In this document: one piece after another, positions 34,469 to 44,590 of the stretch
Position numbering within the stretch: position 1 is the first letter of the stretch
Layout of the letters: each line of letters begins with the position of its first letter
DNA from: Hofstenia miamia
Taxonomy: Eukaryota > Xenacoelomorpha > Acoela > Hofsteniidae
Reading direction: 5' to 3'
Length of the DNA stretch: 64,000 bases
Assembly (NCBI GenBank): GCA_900660155.1
Contig: CABFPE010000348.1
Location: forward strand, 149,271 to 213,270
Program-made: the position numbers and the translations under genes
The notes under the pieces: generated by a model
What the model was told of the DNA's origin: nothing
The model's input: the letters and a program-made list of their open reading frames with translations, nothing else
Databases searched by the model: none

Positions 34469-34480
34469 CGTCAATTGACG
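34469..34480. promoter_or_regulatory. 12-bp palindrome CGTCAATTGACG upstream of Vang copy 3
   Basis: Perfect dyad about 105 bp upstream of the Vang ATG, kept in copy 1. It is immediately followed by GGGTTTTGGCGCTTTT, where copy 2 diverges. Confidence 0.3.
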
Positions 34481-34583
34481 GGTTTTGGCGCTTTTAGGTA
34501 TATTAAAAGTCTGAAGCTTCTAGTGTTAAACAAAATTTGATTCTCTCAAAATGTATTGAAATTTGCAGTTATTCTTTAGGGGA

Positions 34584-36206
34584 ATGATGGACAATGGTAT
34601 CTCTAGACCTTCGAGTAGTAGTCGAAGAGAAAAATTTCTTGCGCCAATGCCAACCAGTAATCAAAACAACATTTATGAAAACATTTCAAACAGTGGAAAG
34701 CATAGAAGAAGTGTTTATTCATCTGGAGAACACTATGACCTTTCTGCTTTCCATGACATAAATGAGAAAAAAGGGAAATTCTATCAATGTGAAAGAAATT
34801 CCACTCAGTCTTTAGGAGATTATAAACCCGATTCAGAAATGAATTACATTTCAGAACTCTATTTAAAAAGAAAACACGATGCTACCTCTCACAGTGATGC
34901 TTCAGCAAGCTCTATGGGATCATATACCTCTGTTTACTTGCCTAATGATGACTATTCGCATGCTTCAGAAGATTATTCATGGACATGCTATCGAATGAAG
35001 GATGTGCTTACTGTTACTTTTCTCTTATTAAGTCTTGTTTTTTCTCCCATATCATTTTTGGTTATTCCAAACATTTTGTGGAGATTTGAGTATGGTAATG
35101 CTTACTTTATGGTTAAGTATGCTTTCCTCATTTTCAAGATTATAATGATTTTAATTTCATGCTACTATCTCTTCATTTACCAATCGCTTGGTAAGTTTCC
35201 AAGATTTCAACCAAAATCCCTTTTTATGTTGTTTATTTCAATTATATTTTTTGTAAGCAATTGGATGTTTTTTTTGGGAGGAGTTATTTGGTTTCGCTCA
35301 CTCAGCTACAATGAATTATTGGACTTCGTGCATTATTACATCAACAGTGCATTTTTAATATTAATTTTGTCTGTAATAATAGAACTTTTTTCATCCATTA
35401 AAACAAAATATTATCTAGAGGTAGTGCGTAACACAGATGGAGAACGCAAATTCTACACGATTGGTCAGCTTACCATACAAGAAGTAGCAGCTTGGGTATT
35501 GAAACAGTATAATAAAGATTTCTCTTCCTACAACCCTTACTTAGGTATACGTAAATTTAATAGACCCAATAAACCAAATTCAAATGTTAGTAATCATAGC
35601 ATGTATAGTCGGAATGAAACGGCTAAAGATGCTTCAAACAGCAGAGATATGTACAGTGCAATGCTCAGAGAAGAGGACGAAGAAGAAGAGAAAATTAAAA
35701 AACGACGAGCAAAGCTAATAATTATTACAGAAGATGCCTTTTCATCTGTCAAGCCCATTTCAGGTTTTGATAGAAGAATTGTTTCTCCTATGGATTCTTC
35801 TGAAATAGCTGCTGCAATTTTTCCAAAAATGGCACGAGCTTTTCGAAAGTATTTAAAGTCTACACGACAATTGCATCTTTACACATTAAATTCAATTCAA
35901 GAACATCTAAGCCGGTGTATTTCATTAGAATTATCACCAAGAGCATTTTTAGAAACATATCTCAAAACATGGCCTGTTATCACAAATGAATTTGAGCAGA
36001 GCTCAGTCCAATGCTGGAAGATTATCACACAATCTGCTGCAAATCGACTCATACATTCAGGAACAATGTTCAAATTGTGTAAAGATGATACTACCCTAAT
36101 CGTTAATGTTTTATATATTCCAAATTTCTTCATCAGTGAAAATTTCAACAATTCAACTGATAAGAGGTTTATTTTGATGGTAGATCCAAAAAAATATTCT
36201 TATTAG
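34584..36206 (+). CDS. Vang: Vang (Van Gogh/Strabismus) planar cell polarity protein, copy 3, intact and intronless
   Basis: A 540-residue Van Gogh/Strabismus family protein, open from ATG 34584 to TAG 36206. The second ATG (34587, followed by G) has the better start context. Domains match copy 2: Ser-rich N-tail, four membrane segments, VVRNTDGERKFYTIGQLTIQ, an Asp/Glu-Lys/Arg stretch (EEDEEEEKIKKRRAKLIIIT), and the MDSSEIAAAIFPKMARAFRK block. The C-terminal tail ends KKYSY rather than the usual ETSV PDZ ligand. An AG acceptor-like ATTTGCAG ends 16 bases before the ATG, so a 5'-UTR intron or a trans-spliced leader is possible. It sits between two same-strand Crypton-like elements and two direct repeats. 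The coding frame is well kept relative to copy 2, which suggests both were functional until recently. Confidence 0.93.
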   Translation: MMDNGISRPSSSSRREKFLAPMPTSNQNNIYENISNSGKHRRSVYSSGEHYDLSAFHDINEKKGKFYQCERNSTQSLGDYKPDSEMNYISELYLKRKHDATSHSDASASSMGSYTSVYLPNDDYSHASEDYSWTCYRMKDVLTVTFLLLSLVFSPISFLVIPNILWRFEYGNAYFMVKYAFLIFKIIMILISCYYLFIYQSLGKFPRFQPKSLFMLFISIIFFVSNWMFFLGGVIWFRSLSYNELLDFVHYYINSAFLILILSVIIELFSSIKTKYYLEVVRNTDGERKFYTIGQLTIQEVAAWVLKQYNKDFSSYNPYLGIRKFNRPNKPNSNVSNHSMYSRNETAKDASNSRDMYSAMLREEDEEEEKIKKRRAKLIIITEDAFSSVKPISGFDRRIVSPMDSSEIAAAIFPKMARAFRKYLKSTRQLHLYTLNSIQEHLSRCISLELSPRAFLETYLKTWPVITNEFEQSSVQCWKIITQSAANRLIHSGTMFKLCKDDTTLIVNVLYIPNFFISENFNNSTDKRFILMVDPKKYSY

Positions 36207-38377
36207 GGATTATTTGGTACTTTCTGATGGAAAACTATCTTTCATAATTTGTAAAATCTTTCATATATCTTGTATTTTAAGTGACTTTTACAAAGGTAAG
36301 GTATGTTTTTTAAGTATGGTTAAGTAAGATAAATATTAATTGAGTAGGACCAGTAGTTTATGTTAGGCTTATTCTTAAGTTTTCCTGAAAATCAATAAAC
36401 TAGGTAAAATACTAACTTCTGAAAGACCTATAAGTACTCAGATGTATAAGAAGTATTCTCACAAGTTAAAGCTTGAAAATATAAGCCTAGTGAACTCCAA
36501 AGCTATAATTATTGAGCATTCCTATTTGAAATAAATCTCAAAGTTCGAATTTTCAAAAATTACCTCTGAAGTATGTATGCAATATATTATAGTTAGCCAT
36601 TTTTATGTAACATGGGTAAAGAGGAGATTTCTCCTAAAATTTTTTGTCAAGTGTTTAGAAATTTCTGTAGTTTGGAGCAATATTGGAATGTGAGCTTACT
36701 TTGCTAATAAAATCAGCAAACTTTGTAGTTCGTTCAGAATATTTAAATTTTTGTTGCTGGCTCCAATTTCTTAAAAAAACATTTCGATAACTATAAGTAC
36801 AGAAAACTGGTCTCTCTGAATATCACAAAATTAAAATCTGAAGGTGAAGTGTGGGTAGGATTTTTTTGTTTTGGGTGTGGGCATTAATGGCCTACAGATT
36901 ATTTAAAGTGTGCCAGTGTGCGTTGTGTTGGGTACAGACGTTGAGGTGCGGTTTGTTTGGGTTTGAAAATTTATACCTTGTCCACCCTTGAAGACATTGC
37001 AATTTGGGTAAAACTGAATATCATTTATCGACGCTGAATTTGCCTTCCACCTCTTGAATGCAATTCGACCTCGTTTAAGTAATAGTACTGGCTACGTACC
37101 TGTAAATGAGTTTAATTGTTTTATCCTCATATATGATTGAAAAGACAAAAATCCTGCTGATGTATGTAGGACGAAATTTTTTAATTTTTTTATTAAAAAT
37201 TTCATTAAGTTGGAGAAGAAGTAAAATTTGCTTACAGTGAGGTTGTGTATTTCCACACGGATGGTTCTTAGTTTACAAATATTAAAAAAACCGTTAAAAA
37301 CAATAAAATTCAAGTAGAGGTATTTCAAAGTAAGGTAATCTTTTAAATATTAGTATTCAAAGTTCTTCAGGATAGGGTCATATTGTGCGAATAGAGTATA
37401 ATAATTTTTGTCAGGCCATTGTATGTCTTGAAAATTTATGACCACATTCCTAGCTTATTGAGCATAAATAATATTGTAGATGCTCAGCTGTACGCAAAAT
37501 TGTAAAATTTGGAATTAAATATTTTCTGAGCAGTTGGTGCTAGTTCAGTGGCAAAGGAATTGAACTGAAATTTACACAATCAAGTGACGAACTCAAGGTG
37601 ACTATGACTTTAGAAAATTCTTTTTCATTGCTTGCCAAATTTCTCGTCATCCAGATTTTAAGTTTTATAATTGACTTTAATATAGACTTTATAACAATTT
37701 CAAACAGAAATGACAGGACTGTATGGAATAGTACTCCCCAGGGAGGTTGCAGTATTTTAAAAGAAAGTTGCTTCTAAAAATTGTATTATTATTATATTGA
37801 TTCTGAATACAAATATTTCTTAACCTTCAGTTGATCAGGCCACCTGAGTACGCTAAATGCCACATACTGGTTTTTTTGGCAGTCCTTAAAATTTCGGATT
37901 TTCAATTGAAATAATATTATAATAATATATACCTTACTTACAGCAAAATGGACAAATAGAAAATCTGTAAAAAGGCTTTAAATCAGTTATTTTGTTACTA
38001 TTATGGTAGGCCGAAAAAGAAATGGATTAATATTTCAGCATTCATTGAGGCTCTGAATAGCATTGATGGTCTATTTTGGCGGCGAATATTTTGGTGCAGA
38101 CTCCTTATACAACCGTCGCGAATCTATATGTGACAAATTATGGTTTAGTATACAATCGTCTACTCAACCACTTCACTATCTCCTACCTGATACACGTCCA
38201 GCTTAGTCGTTTTTACGCACACAACGCTCTTATGACGCCTTCTTTCACAAGAAAAGGCTGGTAAATTCTTTCTTCTAAGCTTATATTAAAAGGCTTAAAG
38301 TCACCTTTGAATGTTGCATTGTTAACTGTTTAATCGATTAGTTGAGTTTGGATTATTTACTGCCATTTTGACCTTTT
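36207..38377 (+). other. Downstream flank of Vang copy 3 (duplicate of 8.02-10.22 kb)
   Basis: Aligns inverted to the flank of copy 2 over its full length with many small differences. It contains the same 62-codon ORF (38076-38264; VQTPYTTVANLYVTNYGLVY), of unknown meaning. The GTGTGGGCATTAATGG and GTGTGCGTTGTGTTGGG texts near 36880-36960 are low-complexity. Confidence 0.7.
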
Positions 38378-38395
38378 GGTCACAAGCAGTTAGTT

Positions 38396-38478
<83 letters not shown>
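38378..38478 (+). repeat. Unit-end repeat GGTCACAAGCAGTTAGTTAC + (TA)n, copy b
   Basis: Direct-orientation partner of 33472-33562. The TA tract ends exactly where the Crypton-like element starts (38479). Confidence 0.88.
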
Positions 38479-38480
<2 letters not shown>

Positions 38481-38781
38481 GCGCTATGTAATTCGAATTT
38501 CATTTATATCGGCGCTTTGTAATGAGATTTATGTATATCGGCGCTTTGTAAAAAACGGCGCTTTGTACTATGGCAAAAAATTAAAAAATTTTTTTTTTCA
38601 TATTTTGCAATTTTTTTCTATTTCTTATTTATTTGATTCCTATTTAAGGTAGTATAAAATTTTTGGACTTAGCCATGTACTTTGACACATATAAAACAGA
38701 CCTGATATATTGCATATACAAAACTACAAAATACCACAAAAACTACAAAAATATTGAATATAAAAAGTTTCAATTTTTCAT

Positions 38782-40417
38782 TTAGCAACTTGGAAAATTG
38801 AGCTGTTTTTCATAAAAATCTAGGACTTGTGCAATTTCTGAATTATTTGATGAAGGACATATGTAATCCTTACTAGCAGTGCTCTCAGAATGGCCAGTTT
38901 GGGCCAAATGCACCTTCTGTAACTTAGGCGCCAATTCAATTGTCTTTGAATGATTTTCCCATATTTTCCTCGCCATTGTTGGTGTGATAATCGAACTATT
39001 TGCGTATTTTTTTAATGCCTTTACAACAAAATAGTTAATATTGTGCTCTGGCTTATTGGAAGAAGATGTGAAAACATACAATGGTTTTATGCTATATTTT
39101 TTATATACTCTTGAAGCATTCAATCAATCCACTTACAATTCTCTTCATTGAGATGAATAAAAGTTTTATAAAGGTATCCAGTTTTTCCTTTATTCGTACT
39201 CATTGTCTTCTTAGTATCTCTTAGGTTTTGATATTGTTCAACTGTCAGAGAAATCAAAGGCAATGGCCAAATGTTCAAACATGACTGGAGCATAAAAAAT
39301 ATTAAAGCCATTTGCTCAGAATAACTGCCTCAGAAAGACTTCATATTTAAGGTTTATTCAATTTTATGTCGCACTTTTACTAATTCTTCAAAAGAAGGAA
39401 GCTTTGAGAATTTTTCAGCTTTTGCATCATTAGACTCTCTCCNCGTGACTGGAGCATAAAAAATATTAAAGCCATTTGCTCAGAATAACTGCCTCGGAAA
39501 GACTTCATATTTAAGGTTCGTTCAATTTTATGTCGCACTTTTACTAATTCTTCGAAAGAAGGAAGCTTTGAGAATTTTTCAGCTTTTGCATCATTAGACT
39601 CTCTCCCTGCTGCCTTTTTGTACGTTTCTCTAACGTCATCTATAACCGAATTCCAGTTATTATATTTAAATCTTAAATATCTTTCATAAGTATCAGCATA
39701 CCGTAAAAATTTTCGTATTTCAATTAAATAATTCAGCAGAGTCACTGCTTTAAGGTTAAATTGATTCTTAACTCTTTTAACAAAATCAAACATTATTTTG
39801 CTGTCACGTAAAAGCTTAGATTCAGTAATTAACTGCAGTAAGACTGAGCGTAGCGTTTCATTTAAAATTGAATTAGATGAACTTTCTTCAACCTGTTTTG
39901 CTTCCAATTTGCGCGACAAATAATCAAAATAATCTTGAACAATTTCATTTGCTTTTTCCTTATTTGAAACTTGCATTTCGCGATATGTATATGTTAATGC
40001 CTTAATAAAATCAGGTAGAAGTTCTAATGAATGTGGATCCCTTATACGCTTGCACTCTAGCTCTTTGCACTTACAACTTTTTCTTGATTTGTTGCAGAAC
40101 CGCCTGTGGCATTGGTTACATTCATAAACTTTTCGAGCATTCTGTGTTCTATAAAAATCAATAATAATTTGACGTTGTTTTTTCGTAATATCATGACAGT
40201 TAGTAATGTGGTCTCTCAATTTTAAAGATCGTTTAGTACACAAAATACAAATTTGAGAGTGTAGTTGCCGGATTCTTCTAGTCGGTCTTCTTTTTTTATA
40301 ATTAACACACATATCTTTAGGTGCTACATCATGAACATTAGAATTCAGAGATGAACATTCTAGATCTAGCTTTGTCATTTCATTTTCCAAGGATGGATCG
40401 CAATCATCGAATGACAT
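38782..40417 (-). CDS. Crypton-like tyrosine recombinase with N-terminal Cys/His domain (interrupted by an assembly join)
   Basis: Open from ATG 40417 to about 39450, then continued by pieces at 39311-39120 and 39123-38782. The N-terminus is acidic. A Cys/His motif follows (C57-x2-C60-x9-H70-x3-C74-H75), then a second Cys-rich cluster (C100, C103, C108, C115, C117, C122), then a helical core. The C-terminal part has ITPTMARKIWENH and QTGHSESTASKDYI. I align these with the catalytic Arg, the GH-x-x-T block and the nucleophile Tyr (residues 52, 78 and 87 of the last piece) of the Crypton-type tyrosine recombinases widespread in animal genomes. The first catalytic Arg (family text like NRRRGxE) is not evident in LQSCLNIWPLPLISLTVEQY. 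A small overlap or frame change separates the last two pieces. Function would be DNA strand exchange for element movement; activity is doubtful. Confidence 0.65.
39280..39606. other. Assembly artefact: N at 39443 with about 160-bp duplicated flanks
   Basis: The sequence from about 39282 to 39442 (GACTGGAGCATAAAAAATAT to GACTCTCTCC) repeats at about 39447-39606 with a few differences, with a single N between. This is what an unmerged contig overlap or two haplotypes joined by a one-base gap looks like. Confidence 0.85.
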
Positions 40418-40844
40418 TCAGTCAAGATCTATTAAAAAAACAATACATTATAAAATGCTTGAGATTGTTTAAAGAATTATAACATTAACAAAGAACTATT
40501 TAATGACAATAACACGTATGAAAATCAAGAAAAACAAATGCTCTAAGAGATGATATAAGTAATGAATAGCATATTTAAGGCTATTTTACATAAAAATCAA
40601 ATATTTTTCAATACTTAATCTACGTGAAAATGGGCTAAAAATTGAATTTAAGAAGTTGTAAAAAATTTTCTTTCTTATTTTATTCAATAAATGTTTTTTA
40701 ATGTGTAATTCTCATATAGTTGAGAAAATTATTTAAAAAAGTTTTTTGAACACACGAAACTTACCCGGCGCTTTGTAACCCTTAGAAATCCGGCCAATCC
40801 GGCGCTTTGTAATTTTAGTTCCAATTTGTATGGTACAAAGCGCC

Positions 40845-40876
40845 AATATATGTATATATCAATATATATATATAAG
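40845..40876. repeat. TA-rich tract between Crypton-like right end and LINE 3' end
   Basis: AATATATGTATATATC then TA repeats. It corresponds to the uninterrupted (TA)n at 4207 in the left copy, where no Crypton-like element is present; the left locus may thus show the target state. Confidence 0.7.
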
Positions 40877-42440
40877 TATGTTTGTCCGTTTGAATTCATT
40901 TACACACGGTGATGCCGCATGTAAAAAGGAATAAGACTAAATTTTTATAGAAACTACGTTTATGTTCCATTTATTAGATATAGACATGCTGCATAAATGA
41001 GCGACGATTTAAAACACTTGGCATTGACTTGAGGAAGAATGATTTTGTTACGTGTTGATGATGTAGAGAATGGGATTTCTTTGTGTAGAACATGTTCTTG
41101 ACACTTCACAATCTTAAAAACAGTCTTCTTAAACTTTTTTTCAAATTTAATGTTCAACATTTCTATAATTTTACTTTTTTTATAAGTGAAAGTCTTCCAT
41201 ACAATTTTAATGGCTTTCCTAATAACGCTCTTTGATAATCTTTGAGACCAAATGCAAATACCTCTGCAGGATATAAATAAATAGGAAATATGTACGTTTA
41301 AAGTATAAAGACATTTTTGCTTTCATTTAAATACTTCACAATAAAGACCAGTTTCTTAATTCTCATATTTGCAGTTTTAATAATATGATTCACTTGGGAA
41401 TTCCATTTAAGGTCTTCGTCAATGAAGACACCAAGATGTTTATACTTATGAACTTGTTCAATGTCTTTTCCATTAATAGGAAGCTCTGAATTTCTTGCGT
41501 TTATTAAATCTTCACTCTTGATGTTCTTATGAGAAAAGATAATTTTTTTAGTCTTAGCTTCGTTTATATAGATTAACATCTGCTTTAGCAGTATTTTTAT
41601 AAACAGAGCCAATTACTCGTATGTCATCCGAATAATTTGCTATATTGGTATGTCTGAAAATAAAAAATCATATGTTTCGTTAGAAATATTATTAGTTATG
41701 CTAGTGAAAAGTAACCCACTTAAAGATCCTCCTTGAGGAACACCGACAATAATTGCTAGTTGTTTTGTAAGTTTATTCCTTCCATATCGTATACATTGTT
41801 TCCAATTTGTCATGTACTCATTTAACCATCTTGCTAACCATGGCGATTTGATATTTCATTCACAATTTTATGCTGTAGGACGGTGTTAAATGCACTGCTA
41901 TAATCTAGAAAAGTTATTCTGACTATGGTGACAGATGGGGAGTCTAATGTTTTGTATATGCAGTGTATGATGTATAAAAGAGTATCGACTGTACCAGACT
42001 TGTGCTTGTATGCAAATTGAAAACAATCAAAAATGTCTGCCATGCGTTTGATGTAAACTTCGGCAACATATTTATCCGAACACCTTGCAATCAGAGGAGT
42101 TAGAGCGATTGGTCTAAAATGTTTACAATTTTCTTCGTTGATACTTGATTTTTGAAATTCGAACTGAATTCCGATTGGTTGAGATTTTCATTTCGGGTTC
42201 GGGTTGTGTTCGAGTTGACCAATCGGGTTTGGGTCGGGATATAAAATCTCAGCCTAATTCTAACCTCTATGCTGGTGTTGTACTGAGTTATTGAAAAAGG
42301 TGGACTGAAATTGAAACAAATAGACTAATACAAAACAATTGCGGTAAATGCTATATAATTTCTTAAGCAACGTTTTGAAATTGTAAATTTCAGTGTGCAG
42401 ATTTTGTTAGTTTCAAACATACCCAAAAATTTCTAAACAA
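40868..42440 (-). mobile_element. L2-like LINE, second copy (inverse of 2518-4206)
   Basis: Same LINE as on the left, reverse strand. Motifs are FQFAYKHKSGTVDTLLYIIH and LDYSSAFNTV (42043-41834), a B-motif reading VGVPQGGSLS near 41745, KYKHLGVFIDEDLKWNSQVN (about 41450-41390), and the C-terminal 66-codon piece (41160-40960). It lacks the 53-bp tandem duplication seen on the left and keeps FIDEDLKWN where the left copy has a stop. It is 5'-truncated at the same place as the left copy, so the two descend from one insertion by segmental duplication. Confidence 0.8.
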
Positions 42441-43127
42441 ATGACATAAAAATGAATCCAACTGGAATTAAGTAGGTTGAACAAGATTCAGGCTGAGAAA
42501 GGATGGAGCCTAAATTTTCTGATTGGAGTTAAGGGCTAAGAAGGAACAAAATTTCTAAGGATAATCCTACCAAAGGAAGGAAGTGAAACGAAGGAACCGT
42601 TAACAGGACAACACCACATATGTGTGTTAACCATCCTTAAAGATGGCGAGGCTTGCCGTTGTGCGGTGTTTACGAAACACAATACAACACATCATGTTCT
42701 ATTGTGTGAAAAATTTAAATTTTTTGTGTACACAATACAATATGTTGTGAGGAATCTCTTGGTCATAAAGTTGGCAATTTCACCTATATCCAAAAAATCT
42801 CATCTATATAATATGATTTCTAATTTCAAACGTACTAACAAGTCCCGTATTTAAATTTATACATAATAATGATGGTTAGTGCAATTATTTAGGTTATATT
42901 TATATATATATATATATATATATAAATGTAATCTTAAAATATGCTTGAAAAATTGCAGATTTTTAATAAACTTTCTAAATTTTTTTAAAAAATTATATTA
43001 ATAAATTTTAAACATATATCTGAAGTGGACAAGAAACTTTTAAGACTATTCAATTCCCCTAATAATATTGTTTTTTAATTTTCAAAATAATGAATTTATC
43101 AACTAGTTTTCTGTAGGAATATATATC

Positions 43128-43170
<43 letters not shown>

Positions 43171-44590
43171 GAGGAAAAAAGAGAGAAAAAGAGAGAGAGA
43201 CAGAAAGAATGGTTTTCTTCCTCAGAAAAAAAACTGAAGCCTACATTTATTTAAATAAAAATTTTAGTTGGATGTTATTACAAAGAAGTGTTCAGAGGTG
43301 CTTTCTTTCTTCCTAAATTTATACAGCTGCACTCAAATAATTTTTGTATTAGGCTGGGGGTCTATGTAAAAATACAATTAATTGCGCTTTTAAAATTCAG
43401 AATTAGTCAATAGCTTTATTAGAAAATTGTTTTTATTTACCAATATCATTAGCAAGTCATTGTTGTAATTGGGTATTACAACAAACAGTAGCACAGTGTT
43501 ATAAAACTGACAAAAGTTGAAGCAACGTGAAAAATACATATATACTTTAAAATTAATACAAATATCATTTTTACATAGAAGTGCTTGGATAAAAGAATTG
43601 CAGAATATAAATGGTCTTGTTGTGGTTCCTCTTCTCATGGTGTTTTCTTATGCCAAAATGCTAAAGCAATAATCTATTTCAGAATTGCCATGCTCTATTA
43701 ATGAAACAAAGTTGTACGGCACGGGCTTCTATAGTAGGGCATGAACAAAGCATATGGGCTTTGATCTTAGCATGAATAATTGTAGTTTTTCGAGGGTTTT
43801 AGATCCTAAAACCATTTGATTGATAAAAAATTTCTATCTGTATATTCTATATATTTATCTTTGTATATCTGTTTTGTGAAGCACAATATAACCTTCTTTT
43901 AGATCTACAACAAAAATTACAGCATAGCAAATATAATACTACATTAAGTCACATAAAGTTATAATGCAACGTATAAATCATAAGTTGTGAAATTAAGAGG
44001 GCGTTCAATAACGATTGGACGAGTGATAACTAATACCGCGTCTCCAGCAAAACAGTTTGAAGTGCTGTCAAATATTTTTATATGAATTGATGCACGATTT
44101 GTAAATTGATTTAAAAAATTAAGATTTTGTAGTTGTAAAAAATAAATAACCTCCCTGCTTAAAGTTAAAGCATATGTTCTAGACTTCGGAAGCATCCTTG
44201 TCACAAACATGCTTGAGCTATTAATAAGATATTTGTAGAGAATAATTAAGTCCACTTCTACCTGGGTATTTGGCTTAACACTTTTAAGATTAAATCGTTG
44301 CTGAAGGTGGAAAACTTGCTTGCAATCAAAAAGAATTTAATAATTTTAGATGTTTGTGTTCATAACTTGAACACCTCATATGAAACGGGCTGACATATAA
44401 AAGAAACTAATTCTAGATTATAATCCCATATAGTTCTACTTAGTTTATATCACATAAATTGAACACAATTAAGGGATTATTTGATAGAGCATATAAAATA
44501 TGTTCGACATAACATGCAATTAATGCCTTTGGTCAAATATTTACCATCTTAGAACGGAATAGATATTCTGATAATATTCTAAGAAAATTT
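42441..44590. other. Interval present only in the right-hand copy
   Basis: About 2.1 kb without a recognised gene. It holds a (TA) tract at about 42900-42924, and a (TA)n/(GA)n compound microsatellite at about 43131-43201 followed by a purine-rich run. The left copy lacks this whole interval. A GC-richer stretch (42470-42700) includes a CACATATGTG palindrome. Confidence 0.5.

Larger units (their letters stand above)
38479..40844 (-). mobile_element. Crypton-like tyrosine-recombinase transposon, copy 2, with CGGCGCTTTGTAA repeats at both ends
   Basis: The left end carries four direct copies of a 13-bp motif: CGGCGCTATGTAA (38479), CGGCGCTTTGTAA (38510, 38539) and CGGCGCTTTGTAC (38556). The right end carries two direct copies (40766, 40800) and one inverted terminal copy (TACAAAGCGCC, 40834-40844). 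The outermost motifs therefore face each other as short terminal inverted repeats. TA-rich DNA lies outside both ends. Inside is one minus-strand coding region. Known animal Cryptons are usually described without long inverted repeats, so this end structure is notable. An N at 39443 with duplicated flanks inflates the length by about 165 bp. Confidence 0.75.
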
